Part shown: positions 11,040-22,641 of the stretch, piece after piece
Numbering within the stretch: the first letter of the stretch is position 1
Layout of the letters: the number at the start of each line of letters is the position of its first letter
Assembly: GCF_014633365.1 (NCBI RefSeq)
Contig: NC_068344.1
Location: 5,965,327 to 6,029,326 of the forward strand
Source: Diospyros lotus
Lineage: Eukaryota > Streptophyta > Magnoliopsida > Ericales > Ebenaceae
Length of the DNA stretch: 64,000 nt
Direction: 5' to 3'
The notes under the pieces: generated by a model
What the model was told of the DNA's origin: nothing
Seen by the model: only the letters and a program-made list of their open reading frames with translations
Databases searched by the model: none
Made by a program: the position numbers and the translations under genes

Positions 11040-11701
11040 ATTTTTACATTACATGCTCGTTCATGCTTCATTTACTTATGCATTGCACCCTTACTGAATC
11101 TTTATGACTCATGAGGTTTTACCTCATGTTCTAGATGATGCAAGTCCAGACGCAAGTAGGGATGGTGCCGGGAGCTTATAGGGGTAACTAGCATTGTTGC
11201 CTAAGATGTGTTGTTGTATATTCTCATGTATTTTCATATGTGTACCTGTATATATTCTTGATCGTGAATGTAAATGTTGTTGAGCGCTAGATATATCTAG
11301 TTATTGTAATCATCATAGTGTGATAGGTGCTGGTGAGTTTGTTGGCTGTATATGGCTTTAGTTGGTGGAGCTGAGTCTTGAATCAAGTAAGGATCGAAAG
11401 CTATGTTCCCAAAAATCCCCAATACTCAGCGAAGTTTGTTATGCTAGCTTTGTGCCTGGGTCACCTTTGGCTTGCTATGAGGCAAGCTGAAGAAAAGTGA
11501 ACCTCACTCGGGTTTCGAGTCCCATTCTGATGTGTTTTCTTGTCTGTGTTTGAGACCGATTCCTCGAGTGGAGTGAAGGAAATGACGAAACCTAGTCCCC
11601 ACCCAGGGTGTTTTCTGTTGAAACATAGTCCAACGCTTCAGTTATGATTTTTCGAGTGATTATTCACCGGTGGCACTCGAAAGTTGTAGTGTGTCGTTAC
11701 A
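11040..11701 (+). mobile_element. Truncated gypsy-type LTR, 3' part
   Basis: The text around 11090-11140 ('TGACTCATGAGGTTTTACCTC', then 'GATGATGCAAGT') resembles the region seen in the other long gypsy LTRs here (for example 5830-5900 and 24850-24930). The block ends GTCGTTACA at 11701, an LTR-type terminus. The 5' end and target duplication were not found. Confidence 0.45.
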
Positions 11702-12201
11702 CAAGGGGACTTTACCCGAGGAAGATGCCACTTTAATTCCAAACTTTAGAGCAAAGCTCTTTTGCGGGAGCCAGCAACGCTTGGGGAAATGGCTTTCATC
11801 ATCAAGTTCAAGCTTAGGAAGCCCCAGCCCCTAAGCTTGGTCCTTGGAGAGTGCAACATGCGGCACATTCCTCTTACCTTCCCACTTTCCTCAACTAGTT
11901 CTCTATTTTGGAGAACACTCATGACACAGGGTGGGGAGGTATGTTTTTCCCCCGAGGGTCAGCATAATAGTAAGGGGAAAAGACTTGGAAGGCTCAAATT
12001 AGTAGGAGAAAGCCTCACGAAAACTCCCCAGTGATTCCTAGGAGGATTTGGAGACTGAGTCACAAAGAGATGTTGCATGTCGAGGCGTGAATATCATTGA
12101 GGATCGCCAAACTAGAGCGGTATGCTTGCTTGAGTAGTCTTCATAAATTTTCCTAAGGTGGATGACCTTTCATCCATTTCCCACAAACGACGCCAAATTA
12201 T
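11702..12201 (-). mobile_element. PBS and leader of a minus-strand gypsy element
   Basis: Immediately next to the LTR at 12202-13158, the minus strand reads TTTGGCGTCGTTTGTGGGAA (12179-12198). This is a TGGCG-type primer-binding site as used by Tat/Ogre-like gypsy elements. The rest is leader or early gag without a readable ORF; the plus-strand ORF at 11762-12034 looks like chance. The element is cut off on the left. Confidence 0.6.
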
Positions 12202-13158
12202 TGTTGGCAAACTATAATAATTAAATTGATTTGTCTTGGGAACAACCAAAGCAAAGTCCCCTGAAAAAATGAAGAGGTCTAAGATGTCGCTAAAGGGTCA
12301 ATAAACACTAGGGCTTGATCTATGGCCAAAGAGAACTAAGGCTTCAGGGCCCCCGAAGGGTCTTTAGAGTCTTTAAGGGATATTACCTCGAGATGGGGGA
12401 TCTTCAGGGAACAATCTCGAGGGTATCTACAGCATGAAGACAATTAAAAGGCATGCAAGGATCTTCCTCATGTGGGCCTTTTAATGCCTAAGTCAAACTC
12501 TAATGTTTGGGGATGGAATAAAGATGTATGCAGATACATATGTATGTGGTATGTCCAATATGTCTAGTATGGGTTTTCGGGGAATAGGCTCCTGATGGGT
12601 TGTATAGGGTCCAGAGTCTGGAGTCTTTTGGACTATGGTCTCAAAGAGGTTCGACTAAAAAAGTTTAGCTAAAAAAATCCATTTACCATGGAATATGAAG
12701 GTATTTATAGACACTTGGTGAGTTCCACAAACGATAGTCTCTCGACTCTCCAAGAAAGATGCACCGGGTGAGACCGGAAAGCTTGGAGGTATATTCAAGG
12801 TAAAAATGCCTCGATGAGTATCCTCCAGGTGGGTGCAAGGACTCTTCAAAACCACCAGGTGAGTTGGGCTCAGTAGATTCTGGGTGAGTCTTCAAGCTAA
12901 GCATGATAAGGCTTGATTGCCCTGGAAACTCTTCGAAGGCTCCAGGGGAGGGGACTGTTGTCCTGGAGACTTTCCAAAGTCATCCAAGTTTATGTAAAAT
13001 ACTTCTCTGATTTTTAGATTTTTGAATTTTCTTTGAACATCCACAGGAATGATAGATGTCATGGAACTCACCTTTCTTACACGCCTCGACTAACTTACAG
13101 AAAATGGCATACTATTAATTTTATTTAGAAGATTCAGGGGCCTCTTTGCCTATCAACA
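12202..13158 (-). mobile_element. 5' LTR of a Tat/Ogre-like gypsy element
   Basis: In plus coordinates the unit starts TGTTGGCAAA and ends TTTGCCTATCAACA, so both ends form a short inverted repeat; length 957 bp. The PBS abuts its left side, which fixes the orientation as minus and shows it is not a solo LTR. The flanks (ATTAT, ATAAA) do not match, as expected when the other LTR is missing. Confidence 0.65.
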
Positions 13159-13169
13159 ATAAAAATATA

Positions 13170-14330
13170 AAATGATTGACTATTTACCACCACGTTAATT
13201 TTCTAGTTGATGAAATCCTCAGCAATAATCGAGATGAAAACCCTAGCCACATCCAATCTTCTTTTGCAGAAAGTATAATCCTCCAGCGTCACAAATTAGC
13301 CCCATAGATTACCAACCAATTTGGAAAACCTCACTCCAAGCTGTTAGTGGAATCCACTTACAATGAAGCCACAAATATCTCTCAATACTGTAATCCAATG
13401 ATTCCCAAGCTTTAAGCATGTCAAAACAAACACCCATCCATTTCTCATCCTTATTGATGATGTTAGAATTGCAGTTATATTGGGATAAGTTCCCTAGTGA
13501 TAAAGATAAATGTTATGAATTTGAATTTGTTTCAAATTCATTAACATTTGAATTTTAACAATAATGGGATAAGTAATTAAAATTTGAATGAAATTCAAAT
13601 TTCGATAAAGCCATGTCTATCTGTATCTTTGTGATACCTATAAATAGACATAGAGCCTAATAGAAAAAAAAAAAAATAACAACAATTAGAATCAGTTTCT
13701 GATTGCTCATATACTGTCTTTGGCATCACCATTCGAGCCTTGGGCGGACAAGGGATGGACGGATAAGAAAGCTTTTATAGTTTTCTTCCACGGAGATTGT
13801 TAGGCAAATCAGTTTCGATATTCCGCTACAATTCAAGTATTTTACATACCACTTGTATTTGCTTAAAAAGTTCTACAGATGAAGTTTTCATAGAATCTAC
13901 ATCATCAAATTGCTGCAGAACCATCCTACCTCCCATAGACTTTATAGAACATGAAATTGGCTCTTCTTTGAATAGAGATGCTAAGGTGACACATTTTACA
14001 AATCCAAAAGCATAACAATAAACCAGTTCCTTATCAACCTCGTTAGAAGAGAAATCAATGTCTTCAAACCTATTGTTCACAATCTATCTTATGTCCTACC
14101 GAAAGCAATCTTTCCTTCTCATTTTTAACATCTATATATATTCGAGGACCCCACTCTCCTTGGCCAGTTAGGAAGTGTCAAAGAAGTCATAGGGTGAAAC
14201 TTTTGGCTATGAAAGTGTAACACCTTTCTATTCAAAAAATAATTATCCAATTTTACTAGAAATTTCCTTCCATGAAGCAAACTCCCGTTAAGATTCTCAA
14301 TTGCTTTCTTTGCTTCCTCCAAACGAGAGA
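13170..14330 (-). pseudogene. RRM/LINE-type ORF1 relic, split by a solo LTR
   Basis: The minus strand carries the end of an RNA-recognition-motif-like fold ('EEAKKAIENLNGSLLHGRKF', about 14257-14322). A linker follows, then a piece ('SMGGRMVLQQFDD', 13878-14080). After the solo LTR at 13461-13877 comes '..LWLHCKWIPLTAW' (about 13330-13380). This order (RRM, linker, 'W..C.GIP..AW' domain) is characteristic of plant RRM-containing retroelement ORF1-type proteins and related host genes. Stops and frame changes abound, and no ORF2 reverse transcriptase is seen. The exact family is uncertain. Confidence 0.55.
13461..13877 (+). mobile_element. Solo LTR, short Ty1/copia type (417 bp)
   Basis: The LTR starts TGTTAGAATT and ends AGTTCTACA and is flanked by a perfect duplication GATGA (13456-13460 and 13878-13882). 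It has a TATA box (CTATAAATA, about 13639-13647) and an A-rich run about 20 bp after it. Size and termini suit Ale/Retrofit-like copia LTRs. It interrupts the RRM/LINE-type relic. Confidence 0.85.
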
Positions 14331-17300
14331 AAGAACAAAGGTATATCTAAAAGTCTTGTTGCACCTTATTGAAAAATAAAATAAAAAATAAAAGATCCAA
14401 TCACACTCAAATACAAGAGATTTTATATAAAAAACCCTAAAAAAAATAAATTATAGTCATCAGAACGACAGAAAAAAATATCACTATATAGTAAAGTTTA
14501 CAACTACAAAGTTCATTATTCTCTCTCTAAATCCAAATCTCAATTACACTCAATTTCTAGTTCTTACTAGTCTCTCACAAATAATTTGCATTCTTTAAGT
14601 AATAAGTCAAGCATCATATTTATAGATTGTTTTCTTTGTTCATCAAGGTAAGATTTTTTTACCTAACAAAAAGTAAAAACTGACTAAAAAATAGAATTAC
14701 AAACTAAATAAGAAACCAATTAAAAATGTGAAAAGAACTTAATAGAAAATTTCCAAGATTAATTAGAATTTTTCGCTGAAAATCCCCATAGAACTTAGCT
14801 TTTTCATAATATAAGTGTCCCTTGCCTTAAACCCCAAAATGCTCATCAAAATTTTCTGACCTGCATTCAGCACCAAGTTATTAAAAAATACAAAAACAAG
14901 TCGCATTGCTTCATTGCTTTATCATTTGCTAGGCTACAGATCATCAGGTGCTTATGATTTTGACCTCGTCTTTTCGTTGTTTAATTTCCCTTTTTGTATT
15001 AGTTCGTCCAGCTTCATTGAATGCTATTATTAATCCAATTTCACCTTCTAAAAAAAAAAACGAAAACAAGCCGCTTTCTCCAATCAACTCCATGCTTTTC
15101 AGCAATCCCCCAGTCCTTCACCTAAACTCGTCAACCGGCTCTCCATCTCCTATTCTCTTCATACTCGTCATGATAAGCAATATCCTTGACAATAAAATGG
15201 ATATCTGAACTCCTTTTATCCTTTCCTTAATTCAGTAAACAGACAGTTGAAGATATTTAATGTTGTTAGGGGTTTAGTTATTTGTTTGAAACACATCAAG
15301 GAATAATTTGGGCCTAATCAAATCTTGCTCAGGTCGGGGGGAGCCAGCTCAAATGGCTAAAACAGAAGTTATGAAATGGCAAGTTGAAGTCTTGTCCGGA
15401 TTGATCGCCCAAAAGGGCAAACGTACACCTAGTAACAACCTAAAAAGACAAGAAGACTAAAACAGCAAACAACCTAAAAAGACAAGAAGTAGGCTCCAAT
15501 CTAAGCAACCAGGAACAGAACATGAGGCCAATCAGGAGCCAAAAGCATAACAAATTAAAACCACGCCTCACTGCTACGAAACACTTCTAACCCAGAGGTT
15601 TCTTGGCTTATTCTTCCTGACCATTAATATTAGCTCTTCAACTCTTTCTTCTTGGTGGTGATTTCCTGACAAGTCGCAATCTTGCTACCAGCCGCCAGGT
15701 GCATGTTTCTTCAGATATCTTTTGGTTGGTTCGAAAGGTCTCTATGAATCAATTATAATTAAACGATATGACTATGTTCCAAGATTAGCCAACAATGCTG
15801 CGGATTCTTGGGCAGACCCAAATTTTTCTGCAGTTAGCAGTGTTAGTGGCCTGCCATAATGACATCTATGCAGTCCAGTCCTTTCTTTCGTCAATATCCT
15901 TATGAGCCTGTTCTTGACAATGGCTTCTTGGAGTTTTTCTAATGTTTCTTTACCTAAAAAGCAAAAAAGAAAAGGCAACTGGGCTGCTCATGAAATTGCA
16001 GCCTGGATCTGTGGTACCAAATTAATTTGTAGAGATTTATAAAAGGCAGCGCCCTGCTCAGTTGTTTTCACCAAATATGTCTAGAAGGATTCGTTTACGT
16101 TATTTATTTATTTATTTTTGTTGTAGCCTCCATGGAAGTGTTCGTAGTTAGTTGCCTGCCACGACTATGATTTGGTTTTCTTTCCGTTTTTATTACTGAG
16201 AAAAAAAAAAGAAAGAAATTAAGTTACAGCTAGTTACTGCAAAGCCTTGGATTGACATGAGGCAACAATTAATATTATAACTGAGAAGAAAGAAAAGCTG
16301 ACCTAACAACTATAGTGCCTTACAGTACAAAAGTGAATTTAATTCATTTTGCCAAGAAAAAGAAAAGAAAAGAAAAGAAATCTAAATCCAGAATCTAAAC
16401 CCTACCATCCAAGTAAAACTTTACCACATGTATATGTGTATAAATTTAAATATATTTAGGAAAATGACTAAACATATACCACCTTTAACTCTCTACACGC
16501 TAAAGCTTCGTACGAAGCACCTGAATCAAAGCACAATATTAATGAAAAGAGAAAGCAAGGATGGTAATTAATTGAAATAGACCATTTTATCGTTATTTAT
16601 TTATTTTTTTGCTTAATTTTATTTTATCGTTATTATTAATGAAACGTCTAAACTAAATAAAAACAAGAATTTCTAGCTAGTGCAACAAAGGTCTCACTTT
16701 GAGGGTTAAGAAATTGTCTTTCTTAGTGATTGGCAGCCTTTCTTTTATTTTTTAGAAGGAGATTATTTTGTACGATTCCAATTGTTGACTTTCTAATTAA
16801 AAAGAAATATTTTACTAGTTAACACTACTTTACCATTAGGGTGGTAGTTTAGTTAATCTGGTTGTTGAATGCTTAAGGAGTCTCTTGTTAGAGCTTGCCT
16901 GAGAGCATTTTCGCTCACTACTCGTGGTCTTGATATAATCTTTCATTATTATTAGTTGAGTTTTAGGGATAAAAGATCTAACAATCTTAACATAAAAATC
17001 TAAGAGCATGTGAACCAAAGTAAAAAGTCATTCACTGATTACCTTATCGAGATTGACTTATGCAGCATCTAGAATCTCTTGACATAAGATTTATTCCTTT
17101 TTGCTGGTAAACAAAAACAAAAAATAAAAAAAAAAAACAAAGCTTACACTTCATGTGTGTCAAAAATAATGGGAAAAACAAAAAAAAATGCTATTAATTT
17201 GTAGCAAAGAGAGTTGATTTCCGCTAGCTATATAGTCCACAGGTAAGCTCTCACACAGTACTAAAAAGGAAAAGGAAGGAAAAAGAGAGAGGAGAGAAGA

Positions 17301-18050
17301 AGATCTAGCAGAGACCAATGGAAATATGTGGGTGCTAAAACGAAATTCAAGGCGAAAACGACGCTTCATCTCTGCAAAATCAATCTGGGTTCAAGGTGGA
17401 GATATCACATTCACAATCACGGGGTTGCGTGAGCCCTAGCTAGCTCTGCGATTCGTATGTATGCATCTATCTTATCTTATAATTCTGTATATTCAGCAGC
17501 TAGCCAACTGCTGAATATATATGTTATATATATTTGTACGTACAGACTCTCTCTCTCTCTCTCGGTTTCTTTTAACTTGCGGCCCATTCTCCTGCTAACT
17601 AGCGACACATCTTTGTCACAGGGATGACACAAATGCAGCATTTTTATGTAAAAAAAGAAAATTACAATAGTGATATACTTTTCTTTTTGTTTTTGTTTTA
17701 TTAAATAAATTATTAAGGGAAGTAGCCTAACCATGAGCTTTACAAACCAAAGATCCTTCGAGCGACAAACCAACACATCTAACTAAATAAAGAAAGGAAA
17801 ACCAACAATAGATTCTAATCCTGATATATATAAAAGGATAGAACGAGCAAACAGCCTTACATAACCAACAAACAAACATATATATCAGGAAACTTGATAG
17901 GAAACAAGTGATAAACAGCACAGAAAACTTCACTTCACAGACTAGGTTCATCATGAAATCTCAAGTAGACAAGAAGGAAATATGGGACTAATTATAAGGA
18001 ATCAGTAAAATAGAAGAAAGACATTGTCTACTAGCATGGATTGAAGTTCA
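14331..18050. other. AT-rich non-coding region
   Basis: No ORF here shows a recognisable domain on either strand. The region holds A-tracts (for example 15050-15060, 16200-16215), short purine runs and a CT microsatellite near 17547-17563. Around 17160-17460 the base composition is less AT-rich, but I see no exon or promoter that I can support. Confidence 0.5.
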
Positions 18051-18055
18051 TACGC

Positions 18056-18250
18056 AAGGGGAGGGCTGGAGAAGAACAATTATAACTTCTAAAACTTAAG
18101 AAAAAGTCACATATGATAGATTCTAGTCATCATTGATAACTTTTAACTTTTGAAAGTACAGGCATAATATGCTAGAAAATAGTATACTTATGCAATTTTT
18201 TTCCTTCTAAATGTATAGGCATCATTTTTTTTTTTAATTTTTCCAGACAC
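18056..18250 (+). repeat. Diverged direct repeat, unit 1
   Basis: About 190 bp is paired with 19495-19730. Shared landmarks in order: AGAAGAACA.TTATA, AAAGTCA.AT, CATTGATAACTTTT/CATTGATTACTTTT, 'CATAATATGCTAGAAAATAG', then TTTTTC.AGAC. Identity looks moderate with small indels. Function unknown; it could be a degraded MITE or a local duplication. Confidence 0.6.
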
Positions 18251-18599
18251 TGATAACTATTACATTCTGTGGTAAAACAGTTGTGTGGCCTGACAGTTTG
18301 GCAAAAAGAGAAGTTGTTAGGCTGGTTGCATGTGAAGTTTTTGAGTGAAGGGAACTCGTTGAAGAGTGAGTTTCTAGATGAAGAGCACAAAAGTGTGAAG
18401 ACGAGAGGTTTTCCTTGAGGACATTGAGATGTCAGCAACAACCAACTATTTGTGAAGCATTAGAAAAGATGGAATGCGAAGCACTAGTAGTTGTTAGGAT
18501 TCTTTTTAAGATGATGCTCAAGGAACAACTCGAAAAATTGAAGGTACCACCTATAGAGTCTTTATGCTAGAGAAAGAGAGCAAAAGGGCTCTGAGATGT

Positions 18600-18960
18600 T
18601 AAATTCAAGATGAAGCAGGCAGGGGCTACCAACATAGTGATGAAGCATTTGGGCTCCCTAAATGATGATGCTAGAAGGATAAAGTCGACCACTACAAAGA
18701 TTTTGGGAGTTGTGGGCTTGAGGATGCAAAGCGGCATGGGTGGATGCACAAGTCAAAAGCCAAGCCACCTTGGAAAAGGGAGGATTGTTGAGTTGGGTGC
18801 AAGGCTGGCACAATGCTATGCTGGCTAAAGACGACAGGAAGAAGAAGAAGAAGACTTGATGCTAGTCATGATCTCCCTCTAGGTATGGTCCAAAGATTGT
18901 AATTCAGTAAAACAAAATGAAAAAAAAAAGAATTAATTTGAAATGAGAGTTATTTAGAAA
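18600..18960 (+). other. Possible copia 3' end (PPT and LTR start)
   Basis: GGAAAAGGGAGGAT (18773-18786) looks like a polypurine tract, and the next bases TTGTTGAG could open a copia LTR. The preceding 18610-18780 has an open frame without an identifiable domain. No LTR end or partner LTR was found, so this is tentative. Confidence 0.25.
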
Positions 18961-19494
18961 TGCGAGGTATGCATGAAATAAGAAGTCATGAGTGCTATAA
19001 TATGTATGAGTCTAGGTATTAATACCGGTTAGAGAAAGTCATGAAGGTATATAGAGTGGAATATCATGTCTTTTAAGTAAAATTATTTTTTATTGTGTTC
19101 TCTTTCCTTATAATTTCTATGACGCATTATAACCTATTAGTTTCTTCATTCTTTGTGTAAGTAAGAATTTATTGAAAAAAACCTCAAAACGTTTATAGTT
19201 TAAATTAGGACACATATCTCGAGTATTAGTAAAAAAATTAAATAATAAACGAAACATCTAAATCTAAACTATTAATTAAGATGATACATTTCTTACAATA
19301 TAATGAATATATAAACTATTAATCATGTAGTGATTATACAACTTTCCTCCAAATATTTATTTTTCTCCAATAAAATTGTTTCATAGCCCATCATATTTTC
19401 AACAAAGTATAACCATTTATGGTTGATGCATTCTTGACAAAAGGTCACATCCATATAAGGTACGTAGTAATAAAAGATCTTGGGACCACCTAAA

Positions 19495-19730
19495 AAGAAT
19501 TGGGGTAAAGAAGAACAGTTATACCTTTAGAAATTCATAAAAGTCATATTTTCATAAATTTCAACAGGCATTGATTACTTTTGTACTTCAAAATGTATAA
19601 ACATAAATATGCTGGACAATAGTATAATTATGTACTTTTTTTAAAGAATCACCATCAATATTTTATTATAGTGCATAGTATTTCATAAAAATGTGAATCA
19701 TATTATCATAAGTTTTTCTAGACTTCCCAA
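19495..19730 (+). repeat. Diverged direct repeat, unit 2
   Basis: Partner of 18056-18250, lying about 1.4 kb downstream in the same orientation, with the same order of landmark words. Confidence 0.6.
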
Positions 19731-20643
19731 CCAGGTAGAGATGATAAGGAATTTATCTTTATTTAAATACTATTCATATTTGAGCTCTCTAAAAAATATT
19801 ATGTCGCCCTTAGGGTCTTGTTTAATGGCCAAGTAGATATGCTTTTCACACTGATTATTAAAGACCAAATATTTCTGGAGATATGAAGATATCAACTTAT
19901 GATTGACTTATTTGGTGTACAGAGTTTATATGCTATTACGTACGTCCGAAATTTACCTTAATTAGTGCTATGAGACTTTAGATTCCTTGTTATAAAAAAA
20001 TAGTATGCCAGTTTATTTGTGGGTGAATTATTAAAATTAAATATTAAAATTTCAATGCATTTTTAATTTTAGACTAAATTTTTAATTCTATAATGATCAC
20101 ATTAAAATTTCTCTTTTAAGTACAATAAAGGGTATGAGAAAAATAAAGGACACATAAAATAGTAAACTTTTATAAGATTGTAACTTAGATGAGTTCTGAC
20201 AGAAAATGGGTTTGAGTCCGACATTTAACCCTAACAGAAAACTTGTAATTAAGATTCTAAGAAATTTTTCTTTTTACTAATTCATTAAGAATAATCCTAT
20301 TGATGATTATTTTTAACCGGTTGTACGTGTTCAGTGAAACACCTATCATCTTCCCATATTGAATCCTAACTTCTTAACCAGTTTAATAAACTCATAAGTT
20401 TTTCATAAGGTTCTCTCTCTCTCTGAGTGTCTGAAATGCACTACGTACTGCCTGGCTCTTAGATGGGTGGCTGATGAAGTATCATGTCACAGATGGTGTC
20501 TTTTATGAAACGGACGCGGGAGAGAGAGTTGCATGCATGAGAAGGGAAGGGGAGAAGTATGGATTTACGTACGTTTTCAGGCAAGCAGGCATGTGGAGCT
20601 GGGCATGGATGCCTATGCAAAAGGGATATATTGCATTCACATC

Positions 20644-20687
<44 letters not shown>

Positions 20688-22641
20688 ACCTAGAGTACGA
20701 GTAAGCATAGCTCTGTGTTCGAAAACAAAAGGCAGCAGCAAAACTGCAAGAACATTTGGTTTGGTAATTACTCGTATATCAGTAGTCCAGGTTTTGTCTT
20801 GGAATCCACCATCCATCCACTAGTCAATTATGGCCCCTGCCCTGCCCAGGGGCCATGGGTTTCAATATCTTTCTAACCAGTTTAATATACTGTCATCTCA
20901 TCTGATTCACCCCCACCTAGAGTAAAGGGCAAAAAACTATTCAAAAGAATTCAAGGCTATACATATATGATATTAAAAAATCAATAAAATAAATTATAAT
21001 TTAAAAGATATCGACACCTTGCATTAGTTGAGTGTTATATCTGTATAAAAATCCATATTGAGAGGACAAGATCTGATTGACTGGTTCGACCATGAAAATT
21101 GGAGAACTGGTCCTATTAGAAGCAAAAAGAACCCACCACAAGGTTGGTCTATGTATGTAGGTTCTGGCAGCCCTGGTATTATAGATCATTTTGATTGTGC
21201 ACATCTTATGTTTTATAAATAACCACTCTTTTTAAATCTATCCTTGTAGTAAACACCTATTTGCTGAAAGATTCAACCCTAGCCAACGACATGACAAGGA
21301 TCCAATCAGCTGCAAGCTGTAAGATCTCATTACAAAAGACAGGTAAAAGTAAAAAGTAAGGATAAACTCTAAATAATAGAAACATGTATAGGAGACAACC
21401 AGACCATCCAGAGCATATCTATTCATCATAATGATTATCAAAATTATAGAATAATGAAGCTGCAGTCATCGAATGTGTGAGTGGGTAAATATGTTCCAAC
21501 AAGAACAATTATTGATAATCAGTATGAACTATTTTGATAATTACTGGCTCCAATGGCCATAGATGACCCAGTACAAACATGGATCGAATCTCATCGTCCA
21601 TAGGACCTAGGAAAAATTCCTGGATCTTTGGTTTTCTTATCCCTTGCCCATCCATCCTCTCCAACTCTAGAACTTCAAAGGTAAATCGAATGTCCTTGGT
21701 TGGTATTTTTTTCTACCAAATACTCTTCCACTAGCTCATTTCTTCGAGGGCTAAAGAACTATCACTACATTCACAACATTAGCCTCTCACAAAGAGTAGA
21801 ATGACCTCACAGTGGTCATTTACTTCCCTATTGTGTGCTCTTAAAGCTATCTTGAATAGCTCTCTCTCAGTGTCAGAAAATTAGCATCATGATCTAAGAA
21901 ATATGAGTGAGTCAACTCGCGTTCTTAAAAGAATGAGGCATTTACAAGGTTAAGGTGTGAGGGGGGAACAATAGGCCTAGTGTTGATTCGTCGGCTTAGG
22001 GTTGGTGGGGGAAATGGTAAGGGATTTCACTTCTGTTGAGTAAGCTACATAGCCGATGGATCCATAAAACTATAGTTAGGCTTGCCATTTTCAAATTTCA
22101 ATACCACTTTTATACTATATTGACAATAAAATCTAAATCTTAAACCCTAAACCCTAAAATCTAAAAATCATATTTGATTCCTCGTTTTTGTTTTCTAAAG
22201 TTTTGGAACCTCCAAAAAGGTGCTTAATTTCACAATTTGTATTTGGTTTTGTTTTCCTTTTACTCCCACACTCATTACATACCATTGGCAACTTGATGTC
22301 CCTAGAAAATCATCAAGGGTGGCGAATGGCAATGTCACTTGGTGACAACATTTGAATCTTATGGGAGTCATTAGGTGACTACATATGGCAACTCACTCAT
22401 TCACTATAAAGTTAGTGTCAGAGTCTATTCTTGACCTTTTATTGTCATTGTTGAGACATCCCCTTTAATGACACTAGCAACACTAGGTGATATTGTGGAA
22501 GATAGGATCAAGGAAAAAGACGTGAAGACAAGCAAGGAGGTTGAAGAACTTACAGAGGTACTTAGTGCAATAGCGCATTCGTGAAATCTTTTGCAGAAAC
22601 CTCGTCTATTGTCATGTTGATTACTCATGAAAGGAGTTGTC
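19731..22641. other. Non-coding region with microsatellite
   Basis: AT-rich sequence without recognisable genes. A (CA)n then (TA)n microsatellite lies at about 20644-20689. A very short telomere-like stretch (AAACCCTAAACCCTAAAA, about 22142-22160) is too small to mean more than chance. Short ORFs such as 20474-20704 run into the microsatellite and have no domain. Confidence 0.5.
20644..20689. repeat. (CA)n(TA)n compound microsatellite
   Basis: An uninterrupted ACACAC run of about 30 bp is followed by TATATA of about 12 bp. Confidence 0.9.

Noticed and set aside
11762..12034. Plus-strand 90-codon ORF
   Set aside because: Lies opposite the leader of a minus-strand gypsy element and shows no protein family.
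22142..22160. Telomere-like AAACCCT repeats
   Set aside because: Only about two units; no interstitial telomere array. The similar text at about 55121-55137 is also too short.
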